Shown here in pieces: positions 26,692 through 36,483 of a DNA stretch of 36,684 nucleotides. The notes under the pieces are model-generated. The model ran no database searches and was not told the origin of the DNA. It was given only the letters and a program-made list of their open reading frames with translations. Within the stretch, counting starts at the first letter, position 1; each line of letters starts with the position of its first letter. The position numbers and the translations under genes are program-made. Origin of the DNA: an uncultured Hyphomicrobiales bacterium (GTDB taxonomy: Bacteria; Pseudomonadota; Alphaproteobacteria; Rhizobiales; Devosiaceae); contig CAIMLX010000079.1 of the NCBI GenBank assembly GCA_903842455.1, positions 1 through 36,684 of the forward strand, written 5' to 3'.

Positions 26692-29600
26692 ATGGCCAAG
26701 AAGTCTTCCTCCCCCCAGAACGATCCCGCAACGCTGGCTTTCTCTGCGGTGGAGGACGCACTCAAGGACTCGGTCTTCGCCGGCCTCGACCAGCCGGCCG
26801 CCGCTGACGAACCCGCTGAACGCCCGGCCCCGTCCCTTGGTCCCAAGCCCGTGCAGCGCGACAACTCGCCGCGTACGGAGCGCCAGCGCACCGCCGACAA
26901 GTTCGCGGCGCAGACCGGCTCGGTGGCCAATGACGACCGGTTCCAATCGACCAAGATTCTCTACGGCCTGCAGCAGAAGCCCGCCGGCAACACCACCATG
27001 GTCGCCGCACTCGTCTCGCTGGGGTGGGTCGTGGCGATTGCGCTTGTCGGTGTGGTCCGCAACGGCTCCGACCTCGGCACGGCCGCGTTCTGGGGTTCGA
27101 ACGATTTCATCGGCCTGCTGGCGCTCGCCGTCGTGCCGGTCATCGGCATCTTCGCTGTCGCCACGCTGATCCGCCGGGCGCAGGACCTGCGCAATGCCGC
27201 GGCCGCCGTCACGCAGGCGGCGATCCGTCTTGCCGAACCCGAGACCACCGCGTCCGAGAAGGTCGCGTCCGTCGGCCAGGCCGTGCGCCGCGAGGTGAAC
27301 GCGCTCGGCGATGGCCTTGAGCGCGCCCTGTCGCGCGCCGGCGAACTCGAGGTGATGATCCATAACGAGGTCACCGCGCTCGAACGCACCTATTCCGACA
27401 ACGAATCGCGCATGCGCGCCCTGATCCAGGAACTCGCCAGCCAGCGCGAGGCCGTGATCACCAACACAGAACGTGTTCGTGAAGCGATCACCGAGAGCCA
27501 CACCGGCCTGGTGTTCGACCTCGACATGATCAGCCAGCGCATCGCGGGCACCATCGTCGAGTCGGGTGGCAATCTGACCAAGGCGCTCGAGACCGCCGGC
27601 AACTCGCTGAATGGCGCGTTCGGCGAGCGCACCGAGAGCTTCGTCTCGCTGATCGACCAGCGCACCAGCCACCTGCTCGTCGCCCTCGACGACTCCGCCT
27701 CGCGTCTCAACATCACGCTCGAAGATCGTGCCGGCACCATCTCCGGCGCCTTCGAGAATCGCACCGAGCAGCTCAGCGCAGTGATCGACCAGCGCCTCGA
27801 ATCGCTGACCGAAGCCCTCGACAGCCGCACCGTCACCCTGTCGGACGCCATCGACAACCGCACCTCGTCGCTCGCCAAGCTGCTGAGCCAGGGCGGCATC
27901 ACGCTACTCGACCAGTTGCGCGACCGCGGCCATGAAGTGTCGAGCGCCCTCGACATGATCGGCACCCGCATCGCGTCTGACATCACCGGCCGGGCCCGCG
28001 AAGCCGAGTCGCTGCTCTCGGGCCTCAGCCACCAGCTCGACGAGCAGGTGCAGATCCAGGTCAACTCGATGGAATCGCGCCTGCAGTCGGCGATGATCGA
28101 ACTGTCCGGGGCCCTCGACGACACCACCGAACGCGCCCGCGTCACCCTGACCGGTGCCGGTTCGCAGAACCTCGCGCAGTTCGACGCCCGCCTCGACGAG
28201 ATCGCCTCGGCCATCGATACCCGCCTTGCCGGCCTCGACGGCGTGATCGGCGACAAGGGCGACAAGCTGGTTTCGGCGCTTGACAAGCACAATGCGAGCT
28301 TCGCCGCCCGCGCCAACGTGCTGGAGATCGCCCTCGACGAAAAGAGCGAGCACTTCAACGAGATCGTGTCGCAGCGCACCCGCGAAATGACCGAGACGCT
28401 TGGCCAGCGCACCAAGCAGATCACCGAGACCATCGCTAACCGTAGCCGCGAAATCTCGGACTCGCTCGAAGGCCACACGCAGGTCATCGCCGACGCGCTC
28501 GACGGGCGGACCAGCCTGCTCAACGAGACGCTGCAGAACCGCAATGTCGACTTCTCCGAGACCCTGCTCGGCCGGGCCCGCGAGATCGACGATGCGCTCT
28601 CTGGCCGCACCCGCGAACTCGAACTGGCGCTGACCACCCGCACCAACGAGCTCGAGCAGGCCATCACCACCCGTACGGCCAGCCTCGGCCAGACCGTCAG
28701 CGCCAATGCCAACGAACTGGCGCAGATCATCGTCGCCCGCACCGGAGAGCTCAACCATACGCTCTCCAGCCGCGCCGCCGAAGTGGAAGCCGCTCTGATC
28801 TCGCGCACCTCGGCACTCGACGACGCGCTCACGCTGCGCACGGCGGAACTCGAAGGCACGCTCGGCACGCGGACTGCCGAACTCGATGGCGCGCTGACCA
28901 GCCGCGCCGCCGAACTGAACGGCACGCTGATCGCACGCACCGCCGAACTCGATAACGCGCTCAATTCCCGGACCGCACAGCTCGACGGCGCTATTTCCCG
29001 CCGGGCCGGCGAACTCGACCATACGCTCGGCCAGCACGTGACCGCCTTCGATCGCACGATCGCCGGTCACGCCCAGGCGCTGGATACGACTATCCTGACG
29101 CATGTGCAGGCGATCGACACTAGCCTCGCCAACCGCGCCGACCAGATCACCGGCGTGTTCTCCGGTCGGGCCGACCAGATCGACGGGATCCTGCAGCAGC
29201 GCACTGCGACGCTGAACGACGGCTTCGACGCCCGCGTCCAGAGCCTTGATGCCAACCTTCTGGCCCAGACCCGCACCCTGAACGAAGGCTTCGATGCCCG
29301 TGCGCAGCGGCTTGCCGCCGGTATCGACGCGCAGACCCGCGCGCTGAATGAAGGCCTCGATACCCGCGCCGACTTGCTCCACGGCGGGCTGGACAGCCGG
29401 ACCGAGGCGTTCAACGAAGGCATCGACAGCCGTGTCGAAACGCTGAACCAGAACCTCGACCTGCGGGCGACTGCGCTCAGCGACAACCTCGACATCCGCG
29501 TCCAGGCGATCAACGCCAACTTCGACATGCGCGCCCAGGCGCTCGCCGAGAGCCTCGACCAGCGCACCCAGACGCTCGCCGGTACCGTCTCGGCCCGCTC

Positions 29601-32600
29601 GGCGGAACTCGCCGAAGCGCTCAACAACCGCACGCAGCAGCTCGCCGAAACCTTGGGCAGCCACACCGTCGGCATCGCCGCGGCTATCGGCGACCGCACC
29701 AGTGAACTCGCTCGCACCATCGACGCTCAGGGCACGGCGGCGCGCGACAAGATCGACACATCGCTGCGCAACGTCGCCGACTCGATGGGCGAACGCGCCG
29801 CACAGGTTGCGACCCTGATCGAGACCAAGGTCTCCGAGGTCAGCGAACAGCTTGGCCGCGGCGTGGATACGGCCATCCTGCGGATCGCCGATGCCGAAAC
29901 CGGCGTAACGGACCGTATCGACCAGGCGTCCTCGACTGTCGGGGAAAGCGCTCGTGCCGCAGCCGACATCATCGAGACCGGCGTCAACTCGGCCCGCAAA
30001 GCCATCACCGACATGGTCGACCAGCGGCTGGGCACCCTGCCCGAGGCGATCACCGCCCGTGCGGACATCACTGCCGAACGGCTGGCGTCGCTGAACACCG
30101 CGATCAACACCGCGCTGGTGCAGTCGATGACCGACCTCGAGTCGGGCGCCGACCGCATCGAGGAGACGATTTCCCGCCGGATCGTCGCCGCTACGCAGGG
30201 CATTGCCGACGACGTGACGACGACCGCCGACCGCATGGACGTTGCCGTCCGCAACGCGCTCGAACAGATCAGCGTCGCCTCGCGCAATATCGACGACCTG
30301 ATCTCGATCAAGGCCGTGGCTGCTGCCGACGCGATCGGCGGCAAGGTCGCCGAGATCAATCGGGTGGTGACGGAACGTACCGACGAGTTCTCGGACCTTG
30401 TCTCGGATCGCTCGTCGCAGTTGCAGATGGCCCTCGACAACCATGGCAACGTGCTCCAGCAGGCGCTGATCAACAACGCGGCGGCCGCCGAAGACCTGAT
30501 GAGCCAGTCGACCTCGCGCATCCTCCCGGATGTTACGGCGGCGCTGGGCAAGCTCAACGACTCCAACATTCTACTGCAGAAGGTGCTCGACGCCTCGACG
30601 GCCAACCTCGCCAACCTCGAAAATTCGGTGGCCCAGCAGACCTCCACCTACTCTTCCACGGTGCGTGAAGCGATTTCCTCGACCGAGGAAGCCGGCCGCA
30701 TGGTCACCACTCACGTGGGCGCCCTGCAGAACACAATCCAGTCGATGGTCACCGAGTTCGGCGCTATCCTGGGCAACCTCGGTGCGGAAGCGTCGTCGAT
30801 CGACAAGGCTGCCGAGAACCTGAACTCGACCAGCAACTTCACCCTTGTCATGCTCGATGAGCGGCGCTCGGCGATGGACGAACTGGCCGGCAGCTTCGCC
30901 TCGCGTGCCGACGAGATCGATATGCGGATGCGCGGCTTTGCCCAGTCGATCGCCGACACCGTCAACGAGACCGAGGAGCGCCTCGGCGTTGCCCGCATGT
31001 CGATGGAGCAGCTGCTCGCCTCGACCACATCGAATGTCGCCGAGACCCTGGAGCAGACTTCAGGTTCGATCACCAGCGCCCTGAGCGATACGACCACTCA
31101 GCTGCAGAACGTGCTGACCTCGACCACCGACCAGGTCCAGTCTGCCCTCGCGGCGTCGACCGACCAGCTCGAAGGTGTGCTGAACACAACCAGCGAAAAA
31201 GTGCAGTTCTCGCTGTCCGCGACGACTGGCCAGCTCGAAGGCGTGCTGAACTCGACCACCGAGAAGGTGCAGATTGCCCTCGCGGCGACCACCAACCAGC
31301 TCGAGGATGTTCTGAACTCGACCACCAGCCGCGTCCAGGATGCCCTTGGCACCACGACCGAGCAGGTGCAGAGCGTGCTCAACCAGACCGCCGAGCAGGT
31401 CCAGTCAGCGCTGGTCTCCACCACGGGTCAGGTGCGCTCCGTGCTCAGCTCGACCACCGAGCAGATGCATGGTGCCCTCACCGCCTCCACGGGCGAGATG
31501 GAAGCCGCAATCACCGCGACGCAGGAACGCCTGCAGACGGCGCTGGGCAAGACCACCGAACAGATGGAAACCGTCCTCGGCAAGAGCACCAACCTGCTTG
31601 AGGAAGCGCTCGAATCGACCTCGCAGCGTGTGTCGACCCAGCTTGGCTCGTTCACCAGCACCGCCGGCAACGAGAGCCAGCGAGCGGCTGACGCCCTGCG
31701 CCAAACGCAGGCCACGATGATCCTCGAGATGCAGCAGGCCCTCGAAGCCGCAACGCAGCGCTTCAACGAGACTGCCGCAGCGATGCGCGAGACGGCCAAG
31801 GAAGTCGGTACCGAGCTCGAGGCTACCCGCTCCGAACTGGCGCGCGGCGTCATCGAACTGCCCGAAGAGACCAAGTCGAGCGCCGCGGCGATGCGCCGCG
31901 TCGTCGCCGAGCAGATCGAGGCCCTGGCTGAACTCAACGCCATCGTCCGGGCCCAGCCGCAGACACATGACCTCAGCGAACGTCGCCCGGCAGCGCCGAC
32001 CCGACAGTCGATCGCTCGCGACGAGGCGCCCGTCTCGCGACCTGAGCCGGTTCGCCAGGCTGAACCCCGTCCAGAGCCGGTCCGTCCGGCACCGGTGGCA
32101 CAGGCCGCTGCACCCGCGCCGCAGCCGGCTGCCCAGCCGCGCTACGTGCCGATGCCCGAGGTGCCCGTGGCGACCGCGCCGCGTCCGGCCGCACCGGCTG
32201 CCGCCCGCCCTGCCGAACAGAAGCCCGAAGGCGGCGGCTGGCTCCGGGACGTGCTCCGCAACGCCTCCGGCCCGGCAGCAGCGGCTCCCGCTCCCGCCCC
32301 GGCTGCCCCCGCTCCGGCTCCGGCGCCAGTTGCTCAGCCGCAGAATCTCTCGACCCTGACTGAGGAAATCGCCCGGTCGATGGACCAGGCAGCCCTCGCC
32401 GAAGCGTGGCAGCGCTACCAGTCGGGTGAGCAGAACGTGTTCTCGCGTCGCATCTACTCGCTCACCGGGCAGGCGACTTACGACGAAGTCCGCAAGCGCA
32501 TCCAGCGCGACCCGGATTTCGCCAAGACCGCGACGACCTACATGAGCGAGTTCGAGCAGCTGCTGAAGCGCGCGGCGACGGGTGCAAGCCCGGTCGAGGA

Positions 32601-32676
32601 AACCCGCGAGTATCTGCTCAGCGACCGTGGCCGGGTCTACACGATGCTGGCCCACGCCAGTGGCCGCCTCGGCTGA
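26692..32676 (+). CDS. GPR/RgsE-like giant polar-growth protein with hendecad repeats
   Basis: At 1994 residues this protein has the plan of GPR (growth pole ring) of Agrobacterium and RgsE of Sinorhizobium, inner-membrane proteins of about 2,000 residues that form a ring at the growing pole. A polar Pro-rich N-terminal part (1-95) precedes two membrane segments (about 102-122 and 139-160). The rest is an apolipoprotein-like chain of 11-residue repeats: residues 313-400, 562-1012 (41 units in phase) and 1444-1652. A Pro/Ala-rich linker (about 1764-1883) leads to a folded-looking C-terminal domain (1884-1994). Both termini may face the cytoplasm. The gene is monocistronic, with a CtrA-type box upstream and a strong terminator behind. 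The family call rests on architecture, not on a database match. Confidence 0.85.
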   Translation: MAKKSSSPQNDPATLAFSAVEDALKDSVFAGLDQPAAADEPAERPAPSLGPKPVQRDNSPRTERQRTADKFAAQTGSVANDDRFQSTKILYGLQQKPAGNTTMVAALVSLGWVVAIALVGVVRNGSDLGTAAFWGSNDFIGLLALAVVPVIGIFAVATLIRRAQDLRNAAAAVTQAAIRLAEPETTASEKVASVGQAVRREVNALGDGLERALSRAGELEVMIHNEVTALERTYSDNESRMRALIQELASQREAVITNTERVREAITESHTGLVFDLDMISQRIAGTIVESGGNLTKALETAGNSLNGAFGERTESFVSLIDQRTSHLLVALDDSASRLNITLEDRAGTISGAFENRTEQLSAVIDQRLESLTEALDSRTVTLSDAIDNRTSSLAKLLSQGGITLLDQLRDRGHEVSSALDMIGTRIASDITGRAREAESLLSGLSHQLDEQVQIQVNSMESRLQSAMIELSGALDDTTERARVTLTGAGSQNLAQFDARLDEIASAIDTRLAGLDGVIGDKGDKLVSALDKHNASFAARANVLEIALDEKSEHFNEIVSQRTREMTETLGQRTKQITETIANRSREISDSLEGHTQVIADALDGRTSLLNETLQNRNVDFSETLLGRAREIDDALSGRTRELELALTTRTNELEQAITTRTASLGQTVSANANELAQIIVARTGELNHTLSSRAAEVEAALISRTSALDDALTLRTAELEGTLGTRTAELDGALTSRAAELNGTLIARTAELDNALNSRTAQLDGAISRRAGELDHTLGQHVTAFDRTIAGHAQALDTTILTHVQAIDTSLANRADQITGVFSGRADQIDGILQQRTATLNDGFDARVQSLDANLLAQTRTLNEGFDARAQRLAAGIDAQTRALNEGLDTRADLLHGGLDSRTEAFNEGIDSRVETLNQNLDLRATALSDNLDIRVQAINANFDMRAQALAESLDQRTQTLAGTVSARSAELAEALNNRTQQLAETLGSHTVGIAAAIGDRTSELARTIDAQGTAARDKIDTSLRNVADSMGERAAQVATLIETKVSEVSEQLGRGVDTAILRIADAETGVTDRIDQASSTVGESARAAADIIETGVNSARKAITDMVDQRLGTLPEAITARADITAERLASLNTAINTALVQSMTDLESGADRIEETISRRIVAATQGIADDVTTTADRMDVAVRNALEQISVASRNIDDLISIKAVAAADAIGGKVAEINRVVTERTDEFSDLVSDRSSQLQMALDNHGNVLQQALINNAAAAEDLMSQSTSRILPDVTAALGKLNDSNILLQKVLDASTANLANLENSVAQQTSTYSSTVREAISSTEEAGRMVTTHVGALQNTIQSMVTEFGAILGNLGAEASSIDKAAENLNSTSNFTLVMLDERRSAMDELAGSFASRADEIDMRMRGFAQSIADTVNETEERLGVARMSMEQLLASTTSNVAETLEQTSGSITSALSDTTTQLQNVLTSTTDQVQSALAASTDQLEGVLNTTSEKVQFSLSATTGQLEGVLNSTTEKVQIALAATTNQLEDVLNSTTSRVQDALGTTTEQVQSVLNQTAEQVQSALVSTTGQVRSVLSSTTEQMHGALTASTGEMEAAITATQERLQTALGKTTEQMETVLGKSTNLLEEALESTSQRVSTQLGSFTSTAGNESQRAADALRQTQATMILEMQQALEAATQRFNETAAAMRETAKEVGTELEATRSELARGVIELPEETKSSAAAMRRVVAEQIEALAELNAIVRAQPQTHDLSERRPAAPTRQSIARDEAPVSRPEPVRQAEPRPEPVRPAPVAQAAAPAPQPAAQPRYVPMPEVPVATAPRPAAPAAARPAEQKPEGGGWLRDVLRNASGPAAAAPAPAPAAPAPAPAPVAQPQNLSTLTEEIARSMDQAALAEAWQRYQSGEQNVFSRRIYSLTGQATYDEVRKRIQRDPDFAKTATTYMSEFEQLLKRAATGASPVEETREYLLSDRGRVYTMLAHASGRLG
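27628..27891 (+). repeat. Coding hendecad repeat array 1
   Basis: Eight in-phase 33-bp units code for residues 313-400 (for example RTEQLSAVIDQ, RLESLTEALDS, RTVTLSDAIDN). The units are degenerate at DNA level. Confidence 0.75.
28375..29727 (+). repeat. Coding hendecad repeat array 2, 41 units
   Basis: Residues 562-1012 split exactly into 41 consecutive 11-residue units without a single insertion or deletion. The loose consensus is R-T/A-x-x-L-x-x-x-L-x-x, for example RTAELEGTLGT, RTAELDGALTS, RTAELDNALNS. Two further in-phase units (RANVLEIALDE, KSEHFNEIVSQ) precede it. The DNA units differ enough that slippage is not obvious. Confidence 0.88.
31021..31647 (+). repeat. Coding hendecad repeat array 3, 19 units
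   Basis: Residues 1444-1652 divide into 19 consecutive 11-residue units of a different flavour, rich in Thr/Ser/Gln and lacking the leading Arg: STTDQVQSALA, ASTDQLEGVLN, TTSEKVQFSLS, STTEKVQIALA. Some adjacent units are close at DNA level, suggesting more recent duplication than in array 2. Confidence 0.85.
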
Positions 32677-32698
32677 ACTGTACCGCTACTGAAATTAA

Positions 32699-32733
32699 GG
32701 CCCCGCCGGAAACCGCGGGGCTTTTTCTTTTTT
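32699..32733 (+). terminator. Intrinsic terminator of the GPR/RgsE-like gene
   Basis: GCCCCGC (32700-32706) and GCGGGGC (32715-32721) form a 7-bp GC stem with an 8-nt loop, followed by TTTTTCTTTTTT. It starts 23 bp behind the stop codon. Confidence 0.92.
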
Positions 32734-32829
32734 GGGAGATCGACGCAGTGGCGATGAGAGCTGGCGCGCGTCAGGCCGGTCCGGACGCGCGCCTCGTCCC
32801 GCCCTCATCCCACAGCCTGCCAAGGGAAG

Positions 32830-34038
32830 CTAGACCAGCTTCGGTTCGCTGGTCTGCTTGGGGGCGTGCAGCAGGATCGAAACGAGGATCATCAGCGCAC
32901 CCACCAGAGCGAATCCGGCGGCGACGAACCACGCCTTGGTCCCGATCAACCCGATCAACCAGCCGAAGCAGGCCAGAGTGATGACGTTCATCGACTGCTG
33001 CAACATGACGAAGAAGCCCTGGGCCTCGGCCGCGATGGCGTCGCTCGTCCAGTTGGTGATGAAGTGCATGCAGCCCATGTAGCCAAGCGCAAAGGTTACG
33101 GCGTGGAAGAACTGCAGCGGGATGAGGAGCCCGATGCCCGGTTCGAACGCCATCAGGACCCAGCGGATGACGGCACCGCCCGCCGACACGAGGATCAGCG
33201 TGCGGGCAGAAAAGCGGCGGGCGATTGGGCCGAAAGTGAACATCAGTGCGGCCTCGGCGATCGCGGCGACCGCCAGCAGCGGGCCGATGATATCGGCCGA
33301 GAAGCCCTGCTCTTTCCACAGCAGACCCTGGAAGGCGTTCTGCATGTTGTGGGTGGCGATGACCAGCGAGAAGCCGATCAACGGCAGCACGAAGAACGGC
33401 TGCATCGCATCGCGCAGCCGCCGTGCGGCTCCCGAATGTTGCTGCTGGGTTGCCGGGCCATCCGGCCCCCGGAAGCGCGGCAGCTGGAATGCGGCGACGG
33501 TGCGGAGCAGCGACAGGCCGACGAACATCGGCAGGAAGATGCCGCCGCCAAGCCAGTTGATGATGAAGCCGACGACGATCAGCATCACCATGTAGCCCAC
33601 CGTGCCCCAGGCGCGAATCGGGCCGAATTGCGAGCCGCGACGGCGCGTCATCCGGATGGTCGCAGCATCCATCACCGGGCCGACGGCCGCCGCGGGCAGC
33701 GACAGCAGCGTCCAGACGATCAGGATGCCCCAGAACCCGGAGACGAAAAACAGCGCGAAGGGCAGCACGCCCGCAAGTACGCCACCAATGACGATCACGG
33801 TACGCCAGTCATTGGCGCGGTCTGCGATGCGACCGACCACGACATTGAGCACCAGCATGATCAGCACCGGCAAGGCGTTGAGAATGCCGATTTCGCCGGC
33901 GCTCAGCCCCTGCCCGGCAAACCAGATGCCGCCATAGACGGTGACGACGGCGCCGGACATGAACTGGATGAAATAGTAGAAAGTGGCCCGCAGTTCGGGA
34001 GACAAGAAGCCGCGGCGTTCCGCGACGAGGGTGGTCAT
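32830..34038 (-). CDS. MFS transporter, 12 TM (paralogue 1)
   Basis: A 402-residue major-facilitator protein with about 12 membrane segments, of the MFS_1-like/phenylpropionate-permease (PPP) branch. The loop motif VVGRIADRANDWRTVI between TM2 and TM3 is the MFS signature region; FVSGFWGILIVWTLLSLPAAAVGPVMDAATIRM follows. The substrate is unknown. The ATG at 34038 has TGGAGG 6 nt upstream. The gene lies 20 bp behind a paralogous transporter in the same orientation, so the two form an operon. Confidence 0.92.
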   Translation of the reverse strand: MTTLVAERRGFLSPELRATFYYFIQFMSGAVVTVYGGIWFAGQGLSAGEIGILNALPVLIMLVLNVVVGRIADRANDWRTVIVIGGVLAGVLPFALFFVSGFWGILIVWTLLSLPAAAVGPVMDAATIRMTRRRGSQFGPIRAWGTVGYMVMLIVVGFIINWLGGGIFLPMFVGLSLLRTVAAFQLPRFRGPDGPATQQQHSGAARRLRDAMQPFFVLPLIGFSLVIATHNMQNAFQGLLWKEQGFSADIIGPLLAVAAIAEAALMFTFGPIARRFSARTLILVSAGGAVIRWVLMAFEPGIGLLIPLQFFHAVTFALGYMGCMHFITNWTSDAIAAEAQGFFVMLQQSMNVITLACFGWLIGLIGTKAWFVAAGFALVGALMILVSILLHAPKQTSEPKLV

Positions 34039-34058
34039 TGTGGCCTCCAGGCCAGGCG

Positions 34059-35285
34059 TTAAGGCGCGGGTTCCGCGACGGCAATGGTTTGGGGATCGAC
34101 AGGACGGGCGGTGGGTGGCTGGATGCGGAGCGAGATCCAGACCAGCAGCGCCCCAACCAGCGAATAGCCGCCAAGCACGACCCAGGCCCAGTGGCCGAGT
34201 GCACCATAGGCCCAGCCCATGCCGAGGAGGGCGATGACGGACATCGACTGCTGCACGACGTAGGAGAAGCCCTGCGCCTCCGCGGCAATGTGCTCGGACG
34301 TCCAGTTGGCGATGAAGTAGATCCCGCCCAGGTAGCCCATGGCAAAGGTGACGGCGTGGAGCAGTTGCAGCCCGAACAGCACCGGCAGCGGTGGCGCGAA
34401 GGTGAGCGCCGTCCAGCGGAAACAGGCGACCATGCAGGCGAAGATGATGATCTGGCGCGCCGAAATCTTGAGGTTGAGCTTCTTCCAGACGAACATCATG
34501 ACCGCTTCGGCAGCTGCCATGGTGCCGATCAGCGGACCGATCAGCGCCTCGGGAACGCCCTGCTTGTGCCATTCGAGCGCAGCGAAGGCGCCGAATGCAC
34601 CGTGGGTGGAATAGAGCACGCCGAGCCCGAGCAACGTCAGCACGAACCAGGGCTTAAGCACCTGCCGCAGCGCCGTGGCGCCCTGCTTGTGGGCCGTAGC
34701 CCCGACGACAGGCTCCGCCCGGAAGCGCGGCAGCTGAAACGCCAGGCCAGTGCGCAGGAGAGCCAGTGCGACAAATAGGGGCACGAACGCTGCGTCGCCG
34801 AGCGCTCCGATAATCGGCCCTGAGGCAATGCCGGTGAGCATGAAGCCGACCGTGCCCCAGGCTCGGACCGTGGCGAAGTTGGTGCCGCGGCGCTGCGTCA
34901 TCCGCAGGGTGGCCGCGTCGGTGACCGGAACGAGCGCCTGCGCCGGCATGATGCAGAGGGTCCAGATCAGCAGGATGCCCCAGAAACCCGAGACGAAGAA
35001 CAAGGCGATCGGGATCAGCCCGGCGAGCAGCGACAGAACGATAATGACGCCGCGCCAGTCGCTGGCCCGGTCGGCGATGCGTCCAACGATCTGGTTCACC
35101 GCCAGCATCAGCAGCACTGGAGCGGCGTTGATGATGCCGATCTCGTTGGGCGCGATGCCGCGCATGGTCAGCCAGACGCCGAAATAGACCGAGATGGCCC
35201 CGTTCGTTCCGAACACGCTGAAGTGGTAGATAGCAGCACGCAACTCGGGGGAGATGCGCGCGGCGACCGGCTGGGCCGACGACAT
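34059..35285 (-). CDS. MFS transporter, 12 TM (paralogue 2)
   Basis: A 408-residue MFS transporter closely related to the one downstream. Shared stretches include the N-terminal SPELRA block, NEIGI or GEIGI followed by IxNAxPVL, VGRIADRAxDWR, ALFFVSGFWGIL and the late FxNWTS-AIAAEAQGF block. This points to a tandem duplication followed by divergence. About 12 membrane segments are present. Substrate unknown. The ATG at 35285 is chosen because the conserved sequence begins there; GGAG lies 11 nt upstream, rather far. A longer frame from 35456 would run into the glycosyltransferase gene. Confidence 0.92.
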   Translation of the reverse strand: MSSAQPVAARISPELRAAIYHFSVFGTNGAISVYFGVWLTMRGIAPNEIGIINAAPVLLMLAVNQIVGRIADRASDWRGVIIVLSLLAGLIPIALFFVSGFWGILLIWTLCIMPAQALVPVTDAATLRMTQRRGTNFATVRAWGTVGFMLTGIASGPIIGALGDAAFVPLFVALALLRTGLAFQLPRFRAEPVVGATAHKQGATALRQVLKPWFVLTLLGLGVLYSTHGAFGAFAALEWHKQGVPEALIGPLIGTMAAAEAVMMFVWKKLNLKISARQIIIFACMVACFRWTALTFAPPLPVLFGLQLLHAVTFAMGYLGGIYFIANWTSEHIAAEAQGFSYVVQQSMSVIALLGMGWAYGALGHWAWVVLGGYSLVGALLVWISLRIQPPTARPVDPQTIAVAEPAP

Positions 35286-35392
35286 AGCTGGATGTGCTCC
35301 GGGGGCGGGAGAATCCGCCCGGACGGGGCGGACAGTGCAGGCGCGCACGACAAAGATCAATCGGCCGAACGTTGCGAGTCCTGTGGGAAAAG

Positions 35393-36418
35393 CTACGCCG
35401 CAGCGGCGAGCCTGTGGCTGACCGGCACCAGGGTATCGAGGAAGATTTCGGCGCACGTCTCCCAGGTGAACGTGAGCGCGTGGGCGCGGGCAGCAGCGCG
35501 ATCGAGGGTCAGTGCCTGGGTGACGGCTCGCGCCAGATCCTCATCCATCGCCGCGGCCGCAGGGTCCGTCAGGACGTCTCTGGGCCCGGTGACCGGGAAG
35601 GCGGCAACCGGTAGCCCCGAGGCAAGCGCCTCGATCATGACGTTGCCGAATGTGTCGGTCTTCGAGGGGAAGACGAAGACGTCGGCCGAGCGGTAGATGG
35701 CCGAGAGTTCGGCGCCGGTGCGCAGACCGAGGAACAGCGCCTCGGGGTAGCGCGCCTCCAGCTCGGCGCGTTGCGGCCCGTCGCCGACGACGATCTTTGT
35801 GCCGGGCACATCGAGCCTGAGGAACGCCTCGACGTTCTTTTCGACCGACACGCGACCGACATGGAGGAGGTGCGGGCCGGGCAAGCCGCTGAACCAAGTC
35901 TTCTCGCCGGGGGCGAAGCGGGCGTGATCGACGCCACGTGTCCAGGTGCGCAGGCCGGTAAAGGCACGCAGTTGCAACTCATCGCGCATCGACGCGGTGG
36001 GCACGAGCGTAGCCGCGGCCGCGCCATGGAACCAGCGAAGGAAGGCATAGGTCCACTCGGTCGGGATCGGCATCCGCGCCGCGACATACTCGGGAAAGCG
36101 CGTATGATAACTCGAGGTGAAGGCAAGGCCCTGCTCCAGGCAGATCAGCCGGGCGATGAGACCAAGCGGGCCTTCGGTGGCGATGTGAATATGATCGGGC
36201 GCCTGACGATCGACAAAGGCTGCGATTGTGGGTGGCGTGACGATCGAAAGGCGGATTTCGGGGTAGGTCGGAAGCGGAAAGGTCCAGAACCCTTCGGGTG
36301 TGAGGTAACTGACCTCGTGCCCTATCCGAACCAGTTCCCGGCCGACCGCTTCGAGACATCGCACGACACCGTTGGTCTGCGGCAGCCAGGCATCGGTAAC
36401 GATCAGCACCTTGCTCAT
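35393..36418 (-). CDS. Family 4 glycosyltransferase (GT-B fold)
   Basis: A 341-residue retaining glycosyltransferase. The N-terminal VTDAWLPQTNGVVRCLEAVGREL is the acceptor-domain signature of MgtA-like alpha-mannosyl/glucosyl transferases; HIATEGPLG and SSYHTRFPEY are also typical. The C-terminal donor domain shows HVGRVSVEKN and FVFPSKTDTFGNVMIEALASGLPV with the GT4 E-X7-E region. In alphaproteobacteria such enzymes often glycosylate membrane lipids, but donor and acceptor cannot be read from the sequence. It is the first of three minus-strand genes, with 107 bp to the MFS pair. The ATG at 36418 is the obvious start. Confidence 0.93.
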   Translation of the reverse strand: MSKVLIVTDAWLPQTNGVVRCLEAVGRELVRIGHEVSYLTPEGFWTFPLPTYPEIRLSIVTPPTIAAFVDRQAPDHIHIATEGPLGLIARLICLEQGLAFTSSYHTRFPEYVAARMPIPTEWTYAFLRWFHGAAAATLVPTASMRDELQLRAFTGLRTWTRGVDHARFAPGEKTWFSGLPGPHLLHVGRVSVEKNVEAFLRLDVPGTKIVVGDGPQRAELEARYPEALFLGLRTGAELSAIYRSADVFVFPSKTDTFGNVMIEALASGLPVAAFPVTGPRDVLTDPAAAAMDEDLARAVTQALTLDRAAARAHALTFTWETCAEIFLDTLVPVSHRLAAAA

Positions 36419-36483
36419 GGCGAGCTCCGTACGCGTCCACTGGTGGCGATTTACGAGAGTCCCATGTCAGGGGTGTGAAGGGT

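Noticed and set aside
27390-30647. Long open frames antisense to the GPR/RgsE-like gene (up to about 850 codons)
   Set aside because: They mirror the repetitive high-GC coding sequence on the other strand. Their Ser/Arg/Val-rich or Gly/Asp-rich composition is that of a shadow frame, and no ribosome-binding site or family supports them.
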